From NCBI RefSeq assembly GCF_002727065.1, contig NZ_PDVP01000016.1:56529-120528 (forward strand): a DNA stretch of 64,000 nucleotides, written 5' to 3'. This document shows positions 9,773 to 22,299 of the stretch, piece by piece (within the stretch, counting starts at the first letter, position 1; the number at the start of each line of letters is the position of its first letter). Under the pieces are notes generated by a model. It searched no databases. It saw only the letters and a list, made by a program, of their open reading frames with translations, and had not been told where the DNA came from. The DNA comes from Zhengella mangrovi (GTDB lineage: Bacteria; Pseudomonadota; Alphaproteobacteria; Rhizobiales; Rhizobiaceae). The position numbers were made by a program, and so were the translations under genes.

Positions 9773-9987
9773 GCAATTCCGGCGAAGGCGGACATCGGTT
9801 TCACGTCCGGAATTGCGGCCGGGAATAAAGCAATTCCAGCGAAGGTAGGCGCCGGTTTCGCGCCCGGAATTGCGGCTGGGCACAAAGCAATTCCAGCGAA
9901 GGTAGGCACCGGTTTCGCGCCCGGAATTGCGGACGGGAATAAAGCTATTCCGGCGAAGGCGGACACCGGTTTCACGCCCGGAATTGC
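9773..9987. repeat. 57-bp tandem repeat, four copies, each a hairpin
   Basis: GCAATTCC (or GCTATTCC in the last copy) begins at 9773, 9830, 9887 and 9944, and the matching GGAATTGC ends each unit (9809, 9866, 9923, 9980). The period is exactly 57 bp. Within a unit the two arms are inverted repeats. In the second copy a second inner pair (GGCGC/GCGCC) extends the stem. Copies differ by point changes. The array sits after the 3' end of the large kinase gene and upstream of pstS, a typical place for an extragenic palindromic element. Because 57 is divisible by 3, an open frame runs through it, but I do not regard it as coding. Confidence 0.85.
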
Positions 9988-10029
9988 GCCAGGCAACCAA
10001 CCCGGTGGCTCATCGGACGCGGCAATGCG

Positions 10030-13749
<3,720 letters not shown>

Positions 13750-13876
13750 GACAGCGTTTGTCTTCTCCGTCCCGCCGGAATGCGGATGTACCGGGACCAG
13801 ACACTAGTTGCGAATCGTTGACGTGCGCTTAACGTTAACGAATTCCAACAATGGCCAGACAGGGAGGCACACACGC

Positions 13877-14533
13877 ATGACCAGCGGCACAGACCAAGGC
13901 GGAGCGGGGTTTCTCTTGGATGGGCCACCGGATGCGCCGGTCACGCTGCTGCTCGCCCACGGTGCCGGTGCCCCGATGGACACGCCCTGGATGAACGCCG
14001 TGACCGCGGCGCTTTGCGGGCACGGTCTCGCGGTGGCGCGATTCGAGCTTGCCTACATGGCGGCCCGCCGCGATGGCGGAAAGCGCAAGCCGCCGCCACG
14101 TACGCCGGTCCTGGAACAGGAGTTCCGCGAAGCCATCGAACGGCTGGATGCGCCGGGCCGTCTGGTCATCGGCGGCAAGTCCATGGGCGGGCGGATCGCC
14201 AGCATGATCGCGGACGACCTGTATGATGAAGGCCGGATCGCCGGCCTGGTCTGCCTCGGCTATCCGTTTCACCCGCCGGGCAGGCCCGCCACGTTGCGAA
14301 CCGCCCACCTTGCCGGCCTGGTGACGCCGGCGATGATCTGCCAGGGCACGCGCGATCCCTTCGGCACGCGTGAGGAGGTCGGGACCTACGACCTTTCGCC
14401 CGCGATCGGCCTGCACTGGCTGGAAGACGGCGACCACGACCTGAAGCCGCGCAAGGCATCCGGTCTCACCCTGGAGGCCAGCATTGCCGGCGCCGCCGAT
14501 GCCATATCCCGCTTCGTGACCGGCCTGAACTGA
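13877..14533 (+). CDS. Alpha/beta hydrolase, TEX30/KANL3-like
   Basis: This is a 218-aa cytoplasmic hydrolase of the small alpha/beta family also annotated as dienelactone-hydrolase-like or KANL3/Tex30. The nucleophile elbow is GGKSMGGR (Ser in KSMGG), an Asp occurs near TRDPFG, and a His near EDGDHDL completes a likely triad. The start at 13877 is chosen because AGGGAGG lies 9 bases upstream. An in-frame ATG at 13808 lacks such a site. It is transcribed divergently from the big kinase and followed by a terminator. The substrate is unknown. Confidence 0.75.
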   Translation: MTSGTDQGGAGFLLDGPPDAPVTLLLAHGAGAPMDTPWMNAVTAALCGHGLAVARFELAYMAARRDGGKRKPPPRTPVLEQEFREAIERLDAPGRLVIGGKSMGGRIASMIADDLYDEGRIAGLVCLGYPFHPPGRPATLRTAHLAGLVTPAMICQGTRDPFGTREEVGTYDLSPAIGLHWLEDGDHDLKPRKASGLTLEASIAGAADAISRFVTGLN

Positions 14534-14555
14534 GCCCGCGCTGCACCCAAGGCCT

Positions 14556-14588
14556 CCCCGTGGATGGCACGGGGCTTGCATTTTCCTG
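14556..14588 (+). terminator. Intrinsic terminator after the alpha/beta hydrolase
   Basis: CCCCGTG - GATGG - CACGGGG (14556-14574) forms a 7-bp stem. It is followed by CTTGCATTTTCC, a modest T-run, 22 bases after the hydrolase stop codon. It separates this gene from atzF. Confidence 0.6.
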
Positions 14589-14690
14589 TGAAGGCGCCGG
14601 CATCCGTCTGCGCCAAGCCCTTGATTGACATGGAGTCCGGCGAAGAAATCCGCCCGGGAACGGCGGGAGGCCAGGTCAGCAGACTTCAAA

Positions 14691-14700
14691 TTGCATACAA
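14691..14700. promoter_or_regulatory. Candidate GntR operator TTGCATACAA upstream of atzF
   Basis: The 10-mer TTGCATACAA (13 identical bases with flanks, AATTGCATACAAC) recurs upstream of the biuret-operon binding protein at 25786. A near match lies upstream of the CDA deaminase at 29399. The TTG-N4-CAA form suits FCD-type GntR regulators, one of which is encoded nearby at 16447-17208. It lies 41-50 bp before the atzF start, suitable for repression of its promoter. Confidence 0.6.
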
Positions 14701-14740
14701 CCGGATCGCAAATGCCTATTTTTCAGACATGGAGAAGTCG

Positions 14741-16486
14741 ATGAACCCGAACGCCAAGCCGTTTGCCTTCTGGCGCGCCATGACACCGGAGGACGCGGTG
14801 CGTTCGGCCTACGCGGCGGCCCGCCAGCACGATGACCCCGCGATGTTCATCGCCATGAAACCGGAAGATCGGGCACTGGCAGAAGCCCGCGCGCTGATGG
14901 CGGCCGGACCGGAAGGCAAGCCCCTGTTCGGCCTGCCGTTCGCGGTCAAGGACAACATCGATGTCGCCGGTTTGGAAACGACGGCGGCCTGTCCGGCTTT
15001 CGCCCATGTTCCCGGGGCCTCGGCCACCGTCGTCGCACGGCTGGAAGAGGCCGGGGCGATCTGCATCGGCAAGACCAATCTCGACCAGTTCGCGACCGGC
15101 CTCGTCGGCGTGCGCTCGCCCTACGGCGTGCCGCGCAACACGCTGGAACCGGACCTTGTTCCCGGTGGCTCGTCGTCCGGCTCGGCCGTCGCGGTCGGCG
15201 CCGGCATCGTCGCCTTCTCGCTCGGCACCGATACCGCCGGCTCCGGCCGTGTTCCGGCCGCGCTGAACGGCATCGCGGGCCTGAAGCCGAGCCTCGGGCT
15301 GCTGTCGGCCACGGGCATGGTGCCGGCCTGCCGCACGCTCGACACGATTTCCATCTTTGCGGCCCGGTCCGCCGACGCGGCCGAAGCGGCCGCCGCCGCG
15401 CAGGCTTATGATCCAGCCGACTTCCTCTCGCGCAGGCTCCCGCCCGCAGGGCTTGCGCCCGTCCCGCCGCATTTCTCCGTCGGCGTTCCGCTTCGGGCGC
15501 AGCGGAAATTCTTCGGCGACACCCTGGCCGAACAGGCCTATGAGCGCGATCTCGACACCCTGGCCGGTTTCGGCGCGACCATCACCGAGATCGACTTCGA
15601 GCCCTTCTATGCCGTCGCGCAACTGCTCTACGAAGGTCCATGGGTCGCCGAGCGTTACCATGCCGTCAGGCCGCTAATCGAAGGCGATCCCGACGCCCTC
15701 CACCCGGTGACGCGCGCCATCATCTCCGGGGCCACGAAGTTCGACGCCGTATCCACCTTCGATGCGCTCTACAGGTTGGCCGCGATGAAGCGCGCGCTGC
15801 AGCCCGTTCTGGCCGGCCTCGACATCCTTGCCGTGCCATCCATACCGACCGTCTACACGGTCGGCGAGGTCGAGGCAGATCCGGTGACGCTCAACTCCAA
15901 CCTCGGCACCTACACCAATTTCGTGAACCTCCTCGACCTTGCCGCCTTTTCCGTTCCCGTCGGCACGCGCGGCGACGGGCGGCCCTCGTCGCTGACGCTC
16001 GTCGGCCCTGCCGGAAGCGATGCGCGCCTGGCCGGCCTGGCCGACATGCTTGAAACCGGCGAGCGGCGCGAACCGCCGACGGTCGCCGTGCCCGGGCAGG
16101 TGACCGTCGCGGTGGTCGGCGCCCATCTCTCCGGCATGCCGCTCAACCACGAACTCACGAGCCGCGGCGCAACCTTCCTGGCGGCCATGCGCACCGCGCC
16201 CGACTACCGCCTTTACGCGCTTCCCGGCACCGTTCCGCCGAAGCCGGGCATGCTGCGCGTGGCTGCCGGCGAAGGCGCCCCCATTGCCATCGAACTCTGG
16301 TCGATGAGCGAAGCCGCCTACGGGTCTTTCGTCGCCGCCATCCCGGCGCCGCTCGGCATCGGCACGCTGCGGTTGGAAGACGGCGGCATGGCGCAGGGCT
16401 TCCTGGTGGAAGCCGAGGCTGTCCGGGATGCGCGCGATATCTCCGCTTATGGTTCCTGGAGGGCTTTCTGCTCGGAACTCGCCTGA
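14741..16486 (+). CDS. atzF: Allophanate hydrolase
   Basis: This is a 581-aa enzyme that hydrolyses allophanate to ammonia and CO2, the last step of biuret, cyanurate and urea-carboxylase routes. The amidase-signature domain (about residues 1-440) contains the Ser-cisSer-Lys triad with family spacing: Lys70 (FAVKDNI), Ser144 (PGGSSSGS) and Ser168 (DTAGSGR). A C-terminal domain (about 455-581) matches the AtzF-type tail (MAQGFLVEAEA, YGSWRAF). The start at 14741 follows GGAG by six bases, and longer in-frame starts at 14564, 14630 and 14729 are less likely. A candidate GntR operator lies just upstream. Its 3' end overlaps the convergent gntR by 40 bp. Confidence 0.92.
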   Translation: MNPNAKPFAFWRAMTPEDAVRSAYAAARQHDDPAMFIAMKPEDRALAEARALMAAGPEGKPLFGLPFAVKDNIDVAGLETTAACPAFAHVPGASATVVARLEEAGAICIGKTNLDQFATGLVGVRSPYGVPRNTLEPDLVPGGSSSGSAVAVGAGIVAFSLGTDTAGSGRVPAALNGIAGLKPSLGLLSATGMVPACRTLDTISIFAARSADAAEAAAAAQAYDPADFLSRRLPPAGLAPVPPHFSVGVPLRAQRKFFGDTLAEQAYERDLDTLAGFGATITEIDFEPFYAVAQLLYEGPWVAERYHAVRPLIEGDPDALHPVTRAIISGATKFDAVSTFDALYRLAAMKRALQPVLAGLDILAVPSIPTVYTVGEVEADPVTLNSNLGTYTNFVNLLDLAAFSVPVGTRGDGRPSSLTLVGPAGSDARLAGLADMLETGERREPPTVAVPGQVTVAVVGAHLSGMPLNHELTSRGATFLAAMRTAPDYRLYALPGTVPPKPGMLRVAAGEGAPIAIELWSMSEAAYGSFVAAIPAPLGIGTLRLEDGGMAQGFLVEAEAVRDARDISAYGSWRAFCSELA

Positions 16487-17208
16487 GCGAGGTCGGCGTA
16501 GCGGTGCCAGGCGTGCTCCACGAACCCGATGTGGGACGCCATGGCCGCCTCGGCCGCCGCGCCTTCGCCGCGAAGGATAGCATCGACGATCGCGGTGTGC
16601 TCTCCATGGGACGCCGCCAGCCGGCCGAGTGTGCCGAACTGCGCCCGGCGGAACGGCTGCACCCGCAGCCGCGTCGCGAAGGTGACTTCCGCCAGGTAGG
16701 CATTGCGCGTGCCGTCGTAGATGGCGCCGTGGAACTCCTCGTTGGCCGTCGTGTAGGAGGCCGCATCGCCGGCCTGCACCATCGTTTCCATGCGCATGTG
16801 GAGCCGCTCCAGCGCCCGGCGTTCCGATGGCGACATGGTCGCGGCGCAAAGCTTGGCGCACAGCGCTTCCAGGTGCCCCATGACCGCGAACATGCCGTGC
16901 AGTTCGGTCTCGTCGGGCTTGGTCACCATGGCCTTGCGGTGGGGCCGCTGGCGCACGAGGCCGGATGACGCCAGCTGGCGCAGCGCCTCGCGAACCGGCG
17001 TGCGCGACACGCCGAATTCGGCGGCCAGGCTGCCTTCGTCGAGCGCGGTGCCCGGTTCGATGAGTCCGACGACGATGCGGCGGGCGAGATCCAGCCGGAT
17101 CGTTTCGACCGAGGTGCGGCGTTCGGATTGGGTCAAGGGATCAACGTACTTCGCAGAATCGGTCAGGGTTCGGCAATGATACTGACATGGGCGGCAACCA
17201 CCCGCCAA
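16447..17208 (-). CDS. GntR-family (FCD) transcriptional regulator of the biuret cluster
   Basis: This is a 253-aa regulator if the ATG at 17208 is used. That start lies 46 bases inside the preceding gene, so a downstream non-ATG start (for example the TTG near 17136) is possible. The winged helix-turn-helix (about residues 35-98) includes EFGVSRTPVREALRQLASSG. A helical FCD ligand domain (about 105-240) has metal-binding-type His residues (EEFHGAIY, SHGEHTAI). It is the last gene of the ten-gene operon and faces atzF tail to tail with overlap. By position it should sense a ureide such as biuret, and autoregulate through the TTGCATACAA sites. This is inference. Confidence 0.85.
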   Translation of the reverse strand: MAGGCRPCQYHCRTLTDSAKYVDPLTQSERRTSVETIRLDLARRIVVGLIEPGTALDEGSLAAEFGVSRTPVREALRQLASSGLVRQRPHRKAMVTKPDETELHGMFAVMGHLEALCAKLCAATMSPSERRALERLHMRMETMVQAGDAASYTTANEEFHGAIYDGTRNAYLAEVTFATRLRVQPFRRAQFGTLGRLAASHGEHTAIVDAILRGEGAAAEAAMASHIGFVEHAWHRYADLAQASSEQKALQEP

Positions 17209-17546
17209 CCGTCGTCCATGCGTGCCCAGGTCTGCATCTGCCGCCCGACCAGGCCTGGCGCGCTGGCCCGCCGGAACAGCGTCGATGCCGTGGCGAAATC
17301 CGTCCCGAACGTGGTGATCACGGTGCGGTCCAGGTCGCGCGCCAGGTCATCGGAGGGCTGCGTCCGGCGGAAGGCCGCCACTTCCGCCGCGCCGTGCTGC
17401 TGCTCGCCGATGCCGTAGCGCACCACCCGGCTGTCCTGCCAGAACAGCGCGTCCATCCCCGCCATGTCATTGGCGATGAAGGCCTCCTCGTACCGCCTGA
17501 AGACCGCCGTCACCTCCGCCAGCGTGTCCGGATCGTTGACGTTCAT
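17163..17546 (-). CDS. DUF3225 (HpxZ/AtzH-like) protein
   Basis: This is a 127-aa NTF2/SnoaL-fold protein of the DUF3225 family, to which HpxZ (oxalurate catabolism) and AtzH (cyanurate/biuret catabolism) belong. Family landmarks are RYEEAFIAND, RYGIGEQQHG, a TTFGTDFA segment, GRQMQTWAR and a C-terminal GWRVVAAHVS. In cyanurate degraders AtzH helps to process carboxylated ureides around AtzE and AtzF. A similar job on carboxybiuret, the expected product of triuret cleavage, would fit this operon. It overlaps the upstream gene by four bases. Confidence 0.8.
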   Translation of the reverse strand: MNVNDPDTLAEVTAVFRRYEEAFIANDMAGMDALFWQDSRVVRYGIGEQQHGAAEVAAFRRTQPSDDLARDLDRTVITTFGTDFATASTLFRRASAPGLVGRQMQTWARMDDGWRVVAAHVSIIAEP

Positions 17547-18313
17547 GCCTGGCGGGCCTCCATGCGTTCACGCAGGGCCCGCAGGAAGGGGATCTGCTCG
17601 AACTGGTCGTCCTGCACGAAGTCCCAGGCCACGCCCGAGGGACGCGGCGCGGTGTTGCCGGTCACGATCAGCTCGGCCTCGGTCGCGACGAAGTCGAGCG
17701 GGCTGTCGTGCGCCATCATGAACACCTTGTCGTCCGGCACCAGCTGCGAGGAATGCACAGTGGTGGCCATCGGTGTTTCCGGCCCGATGATGCCCAGTTC
17801 GCGGAAGATCCCCGTCTCCAGGTCGGCGAACCCGGCCCCCTTGCCCGTCCGTCCGCCCTGCCGGCTGACCGCGACCGAACCGACGACCGCGAAGTCGATC
17901 GGCTCGACGTCCTCGAACCCGATCCGCTCGCCATGCATCAGGTAGCCCTCCGACGTCGCCGCCAGTTCGAAGGAGACGCCCTTCTCCTTCAGCTTCGCCG
18001 GATCGATCCGGAGATAGGGAAACGTCTTCGTCAGGTAGGGCACCGGCGCATAGAGCATCTTGCCCTCGTAGAGCGCACGCAGCCGGATCGGGATCTGCGG
18101 CGGGTCGGGATTGCACTTCACCACCTTTGCCCGCTTCCAGGCATCGGTCTGCGCCAGCCGCCAGGCCGCCATGTCGGCACCGATGAAATTCGGGATGTGG
18201 CTCCAGGTCGGCCCCATGGCCATGCCGCCGTCGTCCAGGGCATCCCAGACGGCGCCGCGCACGGCATCCTTGTCGCTGTTGCGGCCAGCCCAGCGGCCGG
18301 TTTTCTCGCTCAT
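17543..18313 (-). CDS. 5-formyltetrahydrofolate cyclo-ligase-like protein (COG0212)
   Basis: This is a 256-aa protein of the MTHFS/5-FCL superfamily, longer than the housekeeping enzyme (about 190 aa) through an N-terminal extension. The nucleotide-binding pattern [12 protein letters not shown] corresponds to the G-x-G-G-G-x-x-D loop of 5-FCL. Near the N-terminus [12 protein letters not shown] aligns with the usual helix. Many COG0212 paralogues do not act on 5-formyl-THF, and the function in ureide or formamide metabolism is unknown. The start ATG overlaps the stop of the previous gene (ATGA). Its neighbour formamidase hints at formyl chemistry, but nothing in the sequence proves it. Confidence 0.75.
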   Translation of the reverse strand: MSEKTGRWAGRNSDKDAVRGAVWDALDDGGMAMGPTWSHIPNFIGADMAAWRLAQTDAWKRAKVVKCNPDPPQIPIRLRALYEGKMLYAPVPYLTKTFPYLRIDPAKLKEKGVSFELAATSEGYLMHGERIGFEDVEPIDFAVVGSVAVSRQGGRTGKGAGFADLETGIFRELGIIGPETPMATTVHSSQLVPDDKVFMMAHDSPLDFVATEAELIVTGNTAPRPSGVAWDFVQDDQFEQIPFLRALRERMEARQA

Positions 18314-18987
18314 GCATGTCTCCCTGTGGTGATTGCTTCCTCGAGGGCGCCAAGCGGCGCCACCCAGCCGACGATGCCGCCCTGCGCCGTGATCATGGCG
18401 ATCGTCGCCGCCTTGAACTCGGGGAAGTAGCTTTCCGTCGCGTCGCTCACCAGCAGGCACTCGTAGCCCCGGTCATTGGCCTCGCGCATCGAGGTCTGGA
18501 CGCAGACCTCGGTCGTCACGCCGGCGAACACCAGGTGGGTGATGCCCTGCCCCTGGAGCGTCTCGTGCAGGCCGGTGGCCCAGAACATGCCTTTGCCCGG
18601 CTTGTCGACGACGAGTTCGCCGTCCGCCGGTGCAAGGTCCGGCACGATGCCATTGCCCGGTTCGCCGGTCACCAGCAATCGCCCCATGGGCCCGTTCTCG
18701 CCGATTTTCACCGGCGCATTTCCGCGCGCGATCTTCGATGGCGGACAATCGGAAAGATCGGGCCGGTGCGCCTCGCGGGTGTGGATCACCGGCCAGCCCT
18801 GCGCCCGGAACAGGCCGATCAGCCGCGCCGTCGCCGGAATGATGGCCGACAGGCGGGAGACGTCGTTGCCCAGCGCCTCGCCGAAGCCACCCGGCTCGAT
18901 GAAATCGCGCTGCATGTCGATGACGACCAGCGCGACATGGGCGGGGTCGAGCGCGTAGTCGTAGGGATCGGCCTTGACCGCGATCAT
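18310..18987 (-). CDS. Isochorismatase-like cysteine hydrolase, BiuH paralogue (candidate triuret hydrolase)
   Basis: This is a 225-aa cysteine hydrolase. The triad is Asp24 (VIDMQRDF), Lys129 (VDKPGKGMF) and Cys162 (TTEVCVQTS), with the same spacing as BiuH encoded two genes upstream. The two share HTRExHRPDLSD, xGEPG and REANDRGxECLL. They differ in the substrate-pocket region: this protein has CPPSKIARG where BiuH has [13 protein letters not shown]. Known triuret hydrolases (TrtA) are close relatives of BiuH and act on triuret to give carboxybiuret/biuret, so that activity is a reasonable guess. Ureidoacrylate- or another ureide-specific activity cannot be excluded. The start lies one base after the ATPase stop. 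Confidence 0.75.
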   Translation of the reverse strand: MIAVKADPYDYALDPAHVALVVIDMQRDFIEPGGFGEALGNDVSRLSAIIPATARLIGLFRAQGWPVIHTREAHRPDLSDCPPSKIARGNAPVKIGENGPMGRLLVTGEPGNGIVPDLAPADGELVVDKPGKGMFWATGLHETLQGQGITHLVFAGVTTEVCVQTSMREANDRGYECLLVSDATESYFPEFKAATIAMITAQGGIVGWVAPLGALEEAITTGRHA

Positions 18988-18988
18988 G

Positions 18989-20554
18989 TCAGTGCCCCGC
19001 CATGTGGGAGCCGATCGTGTTGCGATCGGTCTCGCCGATCGGCGCGACATAGGTGATCCGGCCTTCCGACATCACCGCCACCCGGTCCGAGAGTTCCAGG
19101 ATTTCGTCCAGGTCCTCGGAAACCAGCAGCACCGCTGCGCCCTTGTTGCGCTGGTCGATGATCTGGGCACGGATTTCCGCGACCGACGCGAAATCCAGAC
19201 CGAAGCACGGATTGGCGACGATCAGCACGTCCACGTCGTCCGACAGTTCGCGCGCCAGGACCGCCCGCTGCACGTTGCCGCCCGAGAGGTTCTCGATCGG
19301 CGTTTCCGGCGAGGGCGTCTTGACCCGGTAGCGCTCGATCAGGCCGGCGGCCTTGTCGCGCATCGCCACCGGTTTCAGCCACCAGCCGAGACTGGCCAGC
19401 GGCGGCTTGTCGAACGAGCGGAAGGCGATGTTCTCCGCCACGCTCATCCGCCGCACCGCCGCGTTGCGCAAGGGTTCCTCCGGCAGGCCGAACACCTTGA
19501 AGCGGTCGAAATCCGCCCGCGTCGATTCGAACGGTTTGCCGTTGATGAAGATGCGCCCGTCCGTGAGCGGTCTCTGTCCGGAAATCGCCTCCACCAGTTC
19601 CGACTGGCCGTTGCCCGACACCCCGGCAATACCGAGGATCTCGCCGCCCTGGATCTTCAGGCTGACCGCCTCGACGGCAGGCAGGCCCTCGTTGTCGTCG
19701 ACGAACAGGCCGGCCAGTTCGAGCTGCGTCGCGCTCTTCACCTCCGCCACACGCGCCGCGCTCTTCCGGATCTGGGTCTCGCCGATCATCATCCGCGACA
19801 TGTCCTCGGTGGACACCTCGCCGACCGTGCCGCCGCCCACGTAGGCCCCGCGCCGCAGCACCGAGAACCGGTCCGCGAAGGCATTCACCTCGCGGAACTT
19901 GTGCGTGATCATCAGCACCGTGATGTCGCCGGCCCGCGCCATGTCGTGCAGCAGGCCGAGCACCTCGTCCGCCTCCCCCGGCGTCAGCACCGAGGTCGGT
20001 TCGTCGAGGATGAGAAAATGCTGGTCGAGGTAGAGCTGCTTCAGGATCTCCAGCTTCTGCTTCTCGCCCGCCGACAGGCCGGACACCGGCTCGTCCAGCG
20101 GGACCTGGAACGGCATCCGCTCCATGAAGGCTTCCAGCGCCTTCTTTTCCTTGGCCCAGTCGATGAACCCGGGAACGTCGGCGCGCGAGATCACCATGTT
20201 TTCCGCCGCCGTCAGGCAGGGCACCAGGGTGAAATGCTGGTAGACCATGCCGATGCCGTTCGCCCGCGCGTCATGCGGCGAGCGGATCGCCGCTTCCTGG
20301 CCGTTGACCAGCAATTGCCCGCGCGTCGGCTGGTAGAAGCCCATGATGCACTTGACCAGCGTCGACTTGCCCGCACCGTTCTCCCCGAGCAGCGCGTGGA
20401 ATTCGCCCGGCTCCACTTTCAGAGACACGTCGTCCAGCGCGGTCAGCGAGCCGAACACCTTGGTCATGCCCACGGTTTCCAGCCCGAAGCCGCGCTTGGA
20501 GGCAGCCGCGGGCGCGGGCGGCGCCATGGCTGGCAGGGCGACCTGCGCGTCCAT
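18989..20554 (-). CDS. Sugar/nucleoside-type ABC transporter ATPase (BMP family system)
   Basis: This is a 521-aa protein with two fused ATPase domains, as in YufO/RbsA-type systems. Domain 1 (about residues 30-270) has Walker [10 protein letters not shown], an altered signature [11 protein letters not shown] and Walker [10 protein letters not shown]. Domain 2 (about 285-515) has a degenerate Walker A (GVSGNGQSE) and signature LSGGNVQRA. Such ATPases pair with two BmpB/C-like permeases and a BMP lipoprotein-type binding protein, all present upstream. The start overlaps the biuH stop by one base (TGATG). The likely cargo is biuret, triuret or a related ureide/purine. Confidence 0.9.
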   Translation of the reverse strand: MDAQVALPAMAPPAPAAASKRGFGLETVGMTKVFGSLTALDDVSLKVEPGEFHALLGENGAGKSTLVKCIMGFYQPTRGQLLVNGQEAAIRSPHDARANGIGMVYQHFTLVPCLTAAENMVISRADVPGFIDWAKEKKALEAFMERMPFQVPLDEPVSGLSAGEKQKLEILKQLYLDQHFLILDEPTSVLTPGEADEVLGLLHDMARAGDITVLMITHKFREVNAFADRFSVLRRGAYVGGGTVGEVSTEDMSRMMIGETQIRKSAARVAEVKSATQLELAGLFVDDNEGLPAVEAVSLKIQGGEILGIAGVSGNGQSELVEAISGQRPLTDGRIFINGKPFESTRADFDRFKVFGLPEEPLRNAAVRRMSVAENIAFRSFDKPPLASLGWWLKPVAMRDKAAGLIERYRVKTPSPETPIENLSGGNVQRAVLARELSDDVDVLIVANPCFGLDFASVAEIRAQIIDQRNKGAAVLLVSEDLDEILELSDRVAVMSEGRITYVAPIGETDRNTIGSHMAGH

Positions 20555-21267
20555 CACAGCGACTCCAGCGCATCGAGGAAAGCCGCGCTCGTCGCCACCG
20601 CGCCGAAGACGCCGCCCTGCATCTTGATCATGTCGAGGGCCGCCAGGTGGTTCTCGAGCTTGGTCGCGCCGCAGCAATCCTCCAGCAGCAGGCATTCGAA
20701 CCCGCGGTCATTGGCCTCGCGCATGGTCGTATGCACGCAGACATCGGTGGTGATGCCCGTCAGCACGATGTTGCGAATGCCACGCGTGTGCAGCAGCATC
20801 TCCAGGTCGGTGGCGCAGAACGACCCCTTGCCCGGCTTGTCGATAATTGGCTCGCCCGCCATTGGCGCCAGCTCGTCGATGATCTCCCAGCCCGGTTCGC
20901 CTCGGACCAGGATCTTGCCGCAGGGACCGGGGTCGCCGATGCCGGCGCCGATGCGCTGCGAGCGCCAGCGCTTGTTGGCCGGCAGGTCGGACAGGTCGGG
21001 CCGGTGCCCCTCGCGCGTATGGATGATTGTGAAGCCCTTGGCCCGCATTGCCGCCAGCACGCCCCTGATCGGCTCGATCGGCGCGCGCGTCAGCGACAGG
21101 TCGTAGCCCATGGCATCGACATAGCCGCCCTTGCCGCAGAAATCCGTCTGCATGTCGATGATGATCAGCGCCGTGTTCTCCGGTCGAAGATCACCGTCAT
21201 AGGGCCAGGCGTAGGGATCGGCCTTCACCGGGCCGGTCCTGGTCTCGGACGAAACGATCGCATCCAT
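20554..21267 (-). CDS. biuH: Biuret hydrolase (isochorismatase-like cysteine hydrolase)
   Basis: This is a 237-aa enzyme converting biuret to allophanate and ammonia. It strongly resembles the characterised rhizobial BiuH as I remember it, including the N-terminal ADPYx[39 protein letters not shown] and [12 protein letters not shown]. Catalytic residues are Asp38, Lys144 and Cys177, each shifted by +2 from the Rhizobium leguminosarum numbering (36/142/175). The start follows GGAG by 9 bases. It lies 5 bp after the formamidase gene. AtzF, encoded at 14741, takes the product onward. This is the best-supported specific function in the island. Confidence 0.92.
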   Translation of the reverse strand: MDAIVSSETRTGPVKADPYAWPYDGDLRPENTALIIIDMQTDFCGKGGYVDAMGYDLSLTRAPIEPIRGVLAAMRAKGFTIIHTREGHRPDLSDLPANKRWRSQRIGAGIGDPGPCGKILVRGEPGWEIIDELAPMAGEPIIDKPGKGSFCATDLEMLLHTRGIRNIVLTGITTDVCVHTTMREANDRGFECLLLEDCCGATKLENHLAALDMIKMQGGVFGAVATSAAFLDALESL

Positions 21268-21272
21268 GGGGG

Positions 21273-22289
21273 CTACTCCGCTGCTTTCCGGTTGCTTTCG
21301 CCGTAGCGCCGGGTCGGCCGTTCGAACCCGCTGGGCGTGCCGTCTGTCACCACCACATCGTCTTCCCAGGGCAGCCTGTAGGCGCCGGCCACCATGTCCT
21401 GCATGAAGGTGTAGGGGCAGTCCTGGGCACCGCCGAGCACGGCCGTGTAGCCGCGATGGCCGAGCTGGTAGATGTTGTTCTCCACGCCCCAGTGCTTCCG
21501 CGCCTCGCGCACCAGGTCCGGCCGCACTTCCGCGGTGATGATCTCGTCGGCCCGCCCGGTCGTGCCGTGAGCGATCACGGTGCCGTCGAAATTGACGATC
21601 ATGCCCTCGCCCATGGAATCGAACGTGCCATCGGACCCGCACATGCAGACATTGGCCGTCACCATCAGGTTCTGGAAGGAATTCGCCTGGTTGGTGAAGC
21701 GCCAGGACTCGCGGATCGGCGCGGTATAGCCCGCCGTGCGCAGCATGATCTCCGCGCCCTTGTAGGCACATTCGCGCGCCATCTCCGGGAACATCCCGTC
21801 GTGGCAGATGATCAGTGCCAGCTTGGCGCCCTTGGGTCCGTCGATGACCGGGATGCCGAGATCGCCGGGCTCCCACGGTTCCACCGGCACCCACGGGTGC
21901 AGCTTGCGGTAATAGAGCTTCAGCTCTCCCTGGTCGTCGATCACGAGGCCGGAATTGTAGGGGTTGCCGTCCGGATTGTACTCCATGATGGAGAAGCAGC
22001 CCCAGATCGCATTGTCCTTGCAGGCCTGCTTGAAGGCCGCCACTTCGGGGCCGTCCAGCGAGCACATGATCTCCGGGTTGGTGTCCATCGACAGGCCGTG
22101 CAGGGCATATTCGGGGAACACCACCAGGTCCATGGTGCCCATGTTGCGCCGCGCCTTGGCGACCATGGAGACGATCTTCTCGGTCTGCGCCTTGAGGTCC
22201 TCCGGCGTCTCGACGACGGGCAGCTGCAACTGCACCAGTCCGATCACGACGCCGTTGGGGGTTTTGTTCAGTCCGCCGAGCGCACTCAT
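21273..22289 (-). CDS. Formamidase / aliphatic amidase (nitrilase superfamily)
   Basis: This is a 338-aa nitrilase-superfamily amidase closely resembling AmiF-type formamidases: FPEY with Glu60, YYRKLHPW with Lys129, and ICHDGMFPE with Cys162 form the Glu-Lys-Cys triad. [13 protein letters not shown] and LPWEDD match the AmiF C-terminal part. Predicted reaction: formamide (or a short amide) to ammonia and the acid. It is embedded between the transporter permeases and biuH, so it should serve ureide or purine-fragment breakdown. It may recognise a longer substrate than formamide. Confidence 0.85.
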   Translation of the reverse strand: MSALGGLNKTPNGVVIGLVQLQLPVVETPEDLKAQTEKIVSMVAKARRNMGTMDLVVFPEYALHGLSMDTNPEIMCSLDGPEVAAFKQACKDNAIWGCFSIMEYNPDGNPYNSGLVIDDQGELKLYYRKLHPWVPVEPWEPGDLGIPVIDGPKGAKLALIICHDGMFPEMARECAYKGAEIMLRTAGYTAPIRESWRFTNQANSFQNLMVTANVCMCGSDGTFDSMGEGMIVNFDGTVIAHGTTGRADEIITAEVRPDLVREARKHWGVENNIYQLGHRGYTAVLGGAQDCPYTFMQDMVAGAYRLPWEDDVVVTDGTPSGFERPTRRYGESNRKAAE

Positions 22290-22299
22290 GGTTGGCCTC

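Noticed and set aside
18974..21106. 710-aa open frame antisense to the biuret operon
   Set aside because: Same reasoning: it runs opposite three genes with clear motifs (TrtA-like, ATPase, BiuH) and its translation resembles no protein family.
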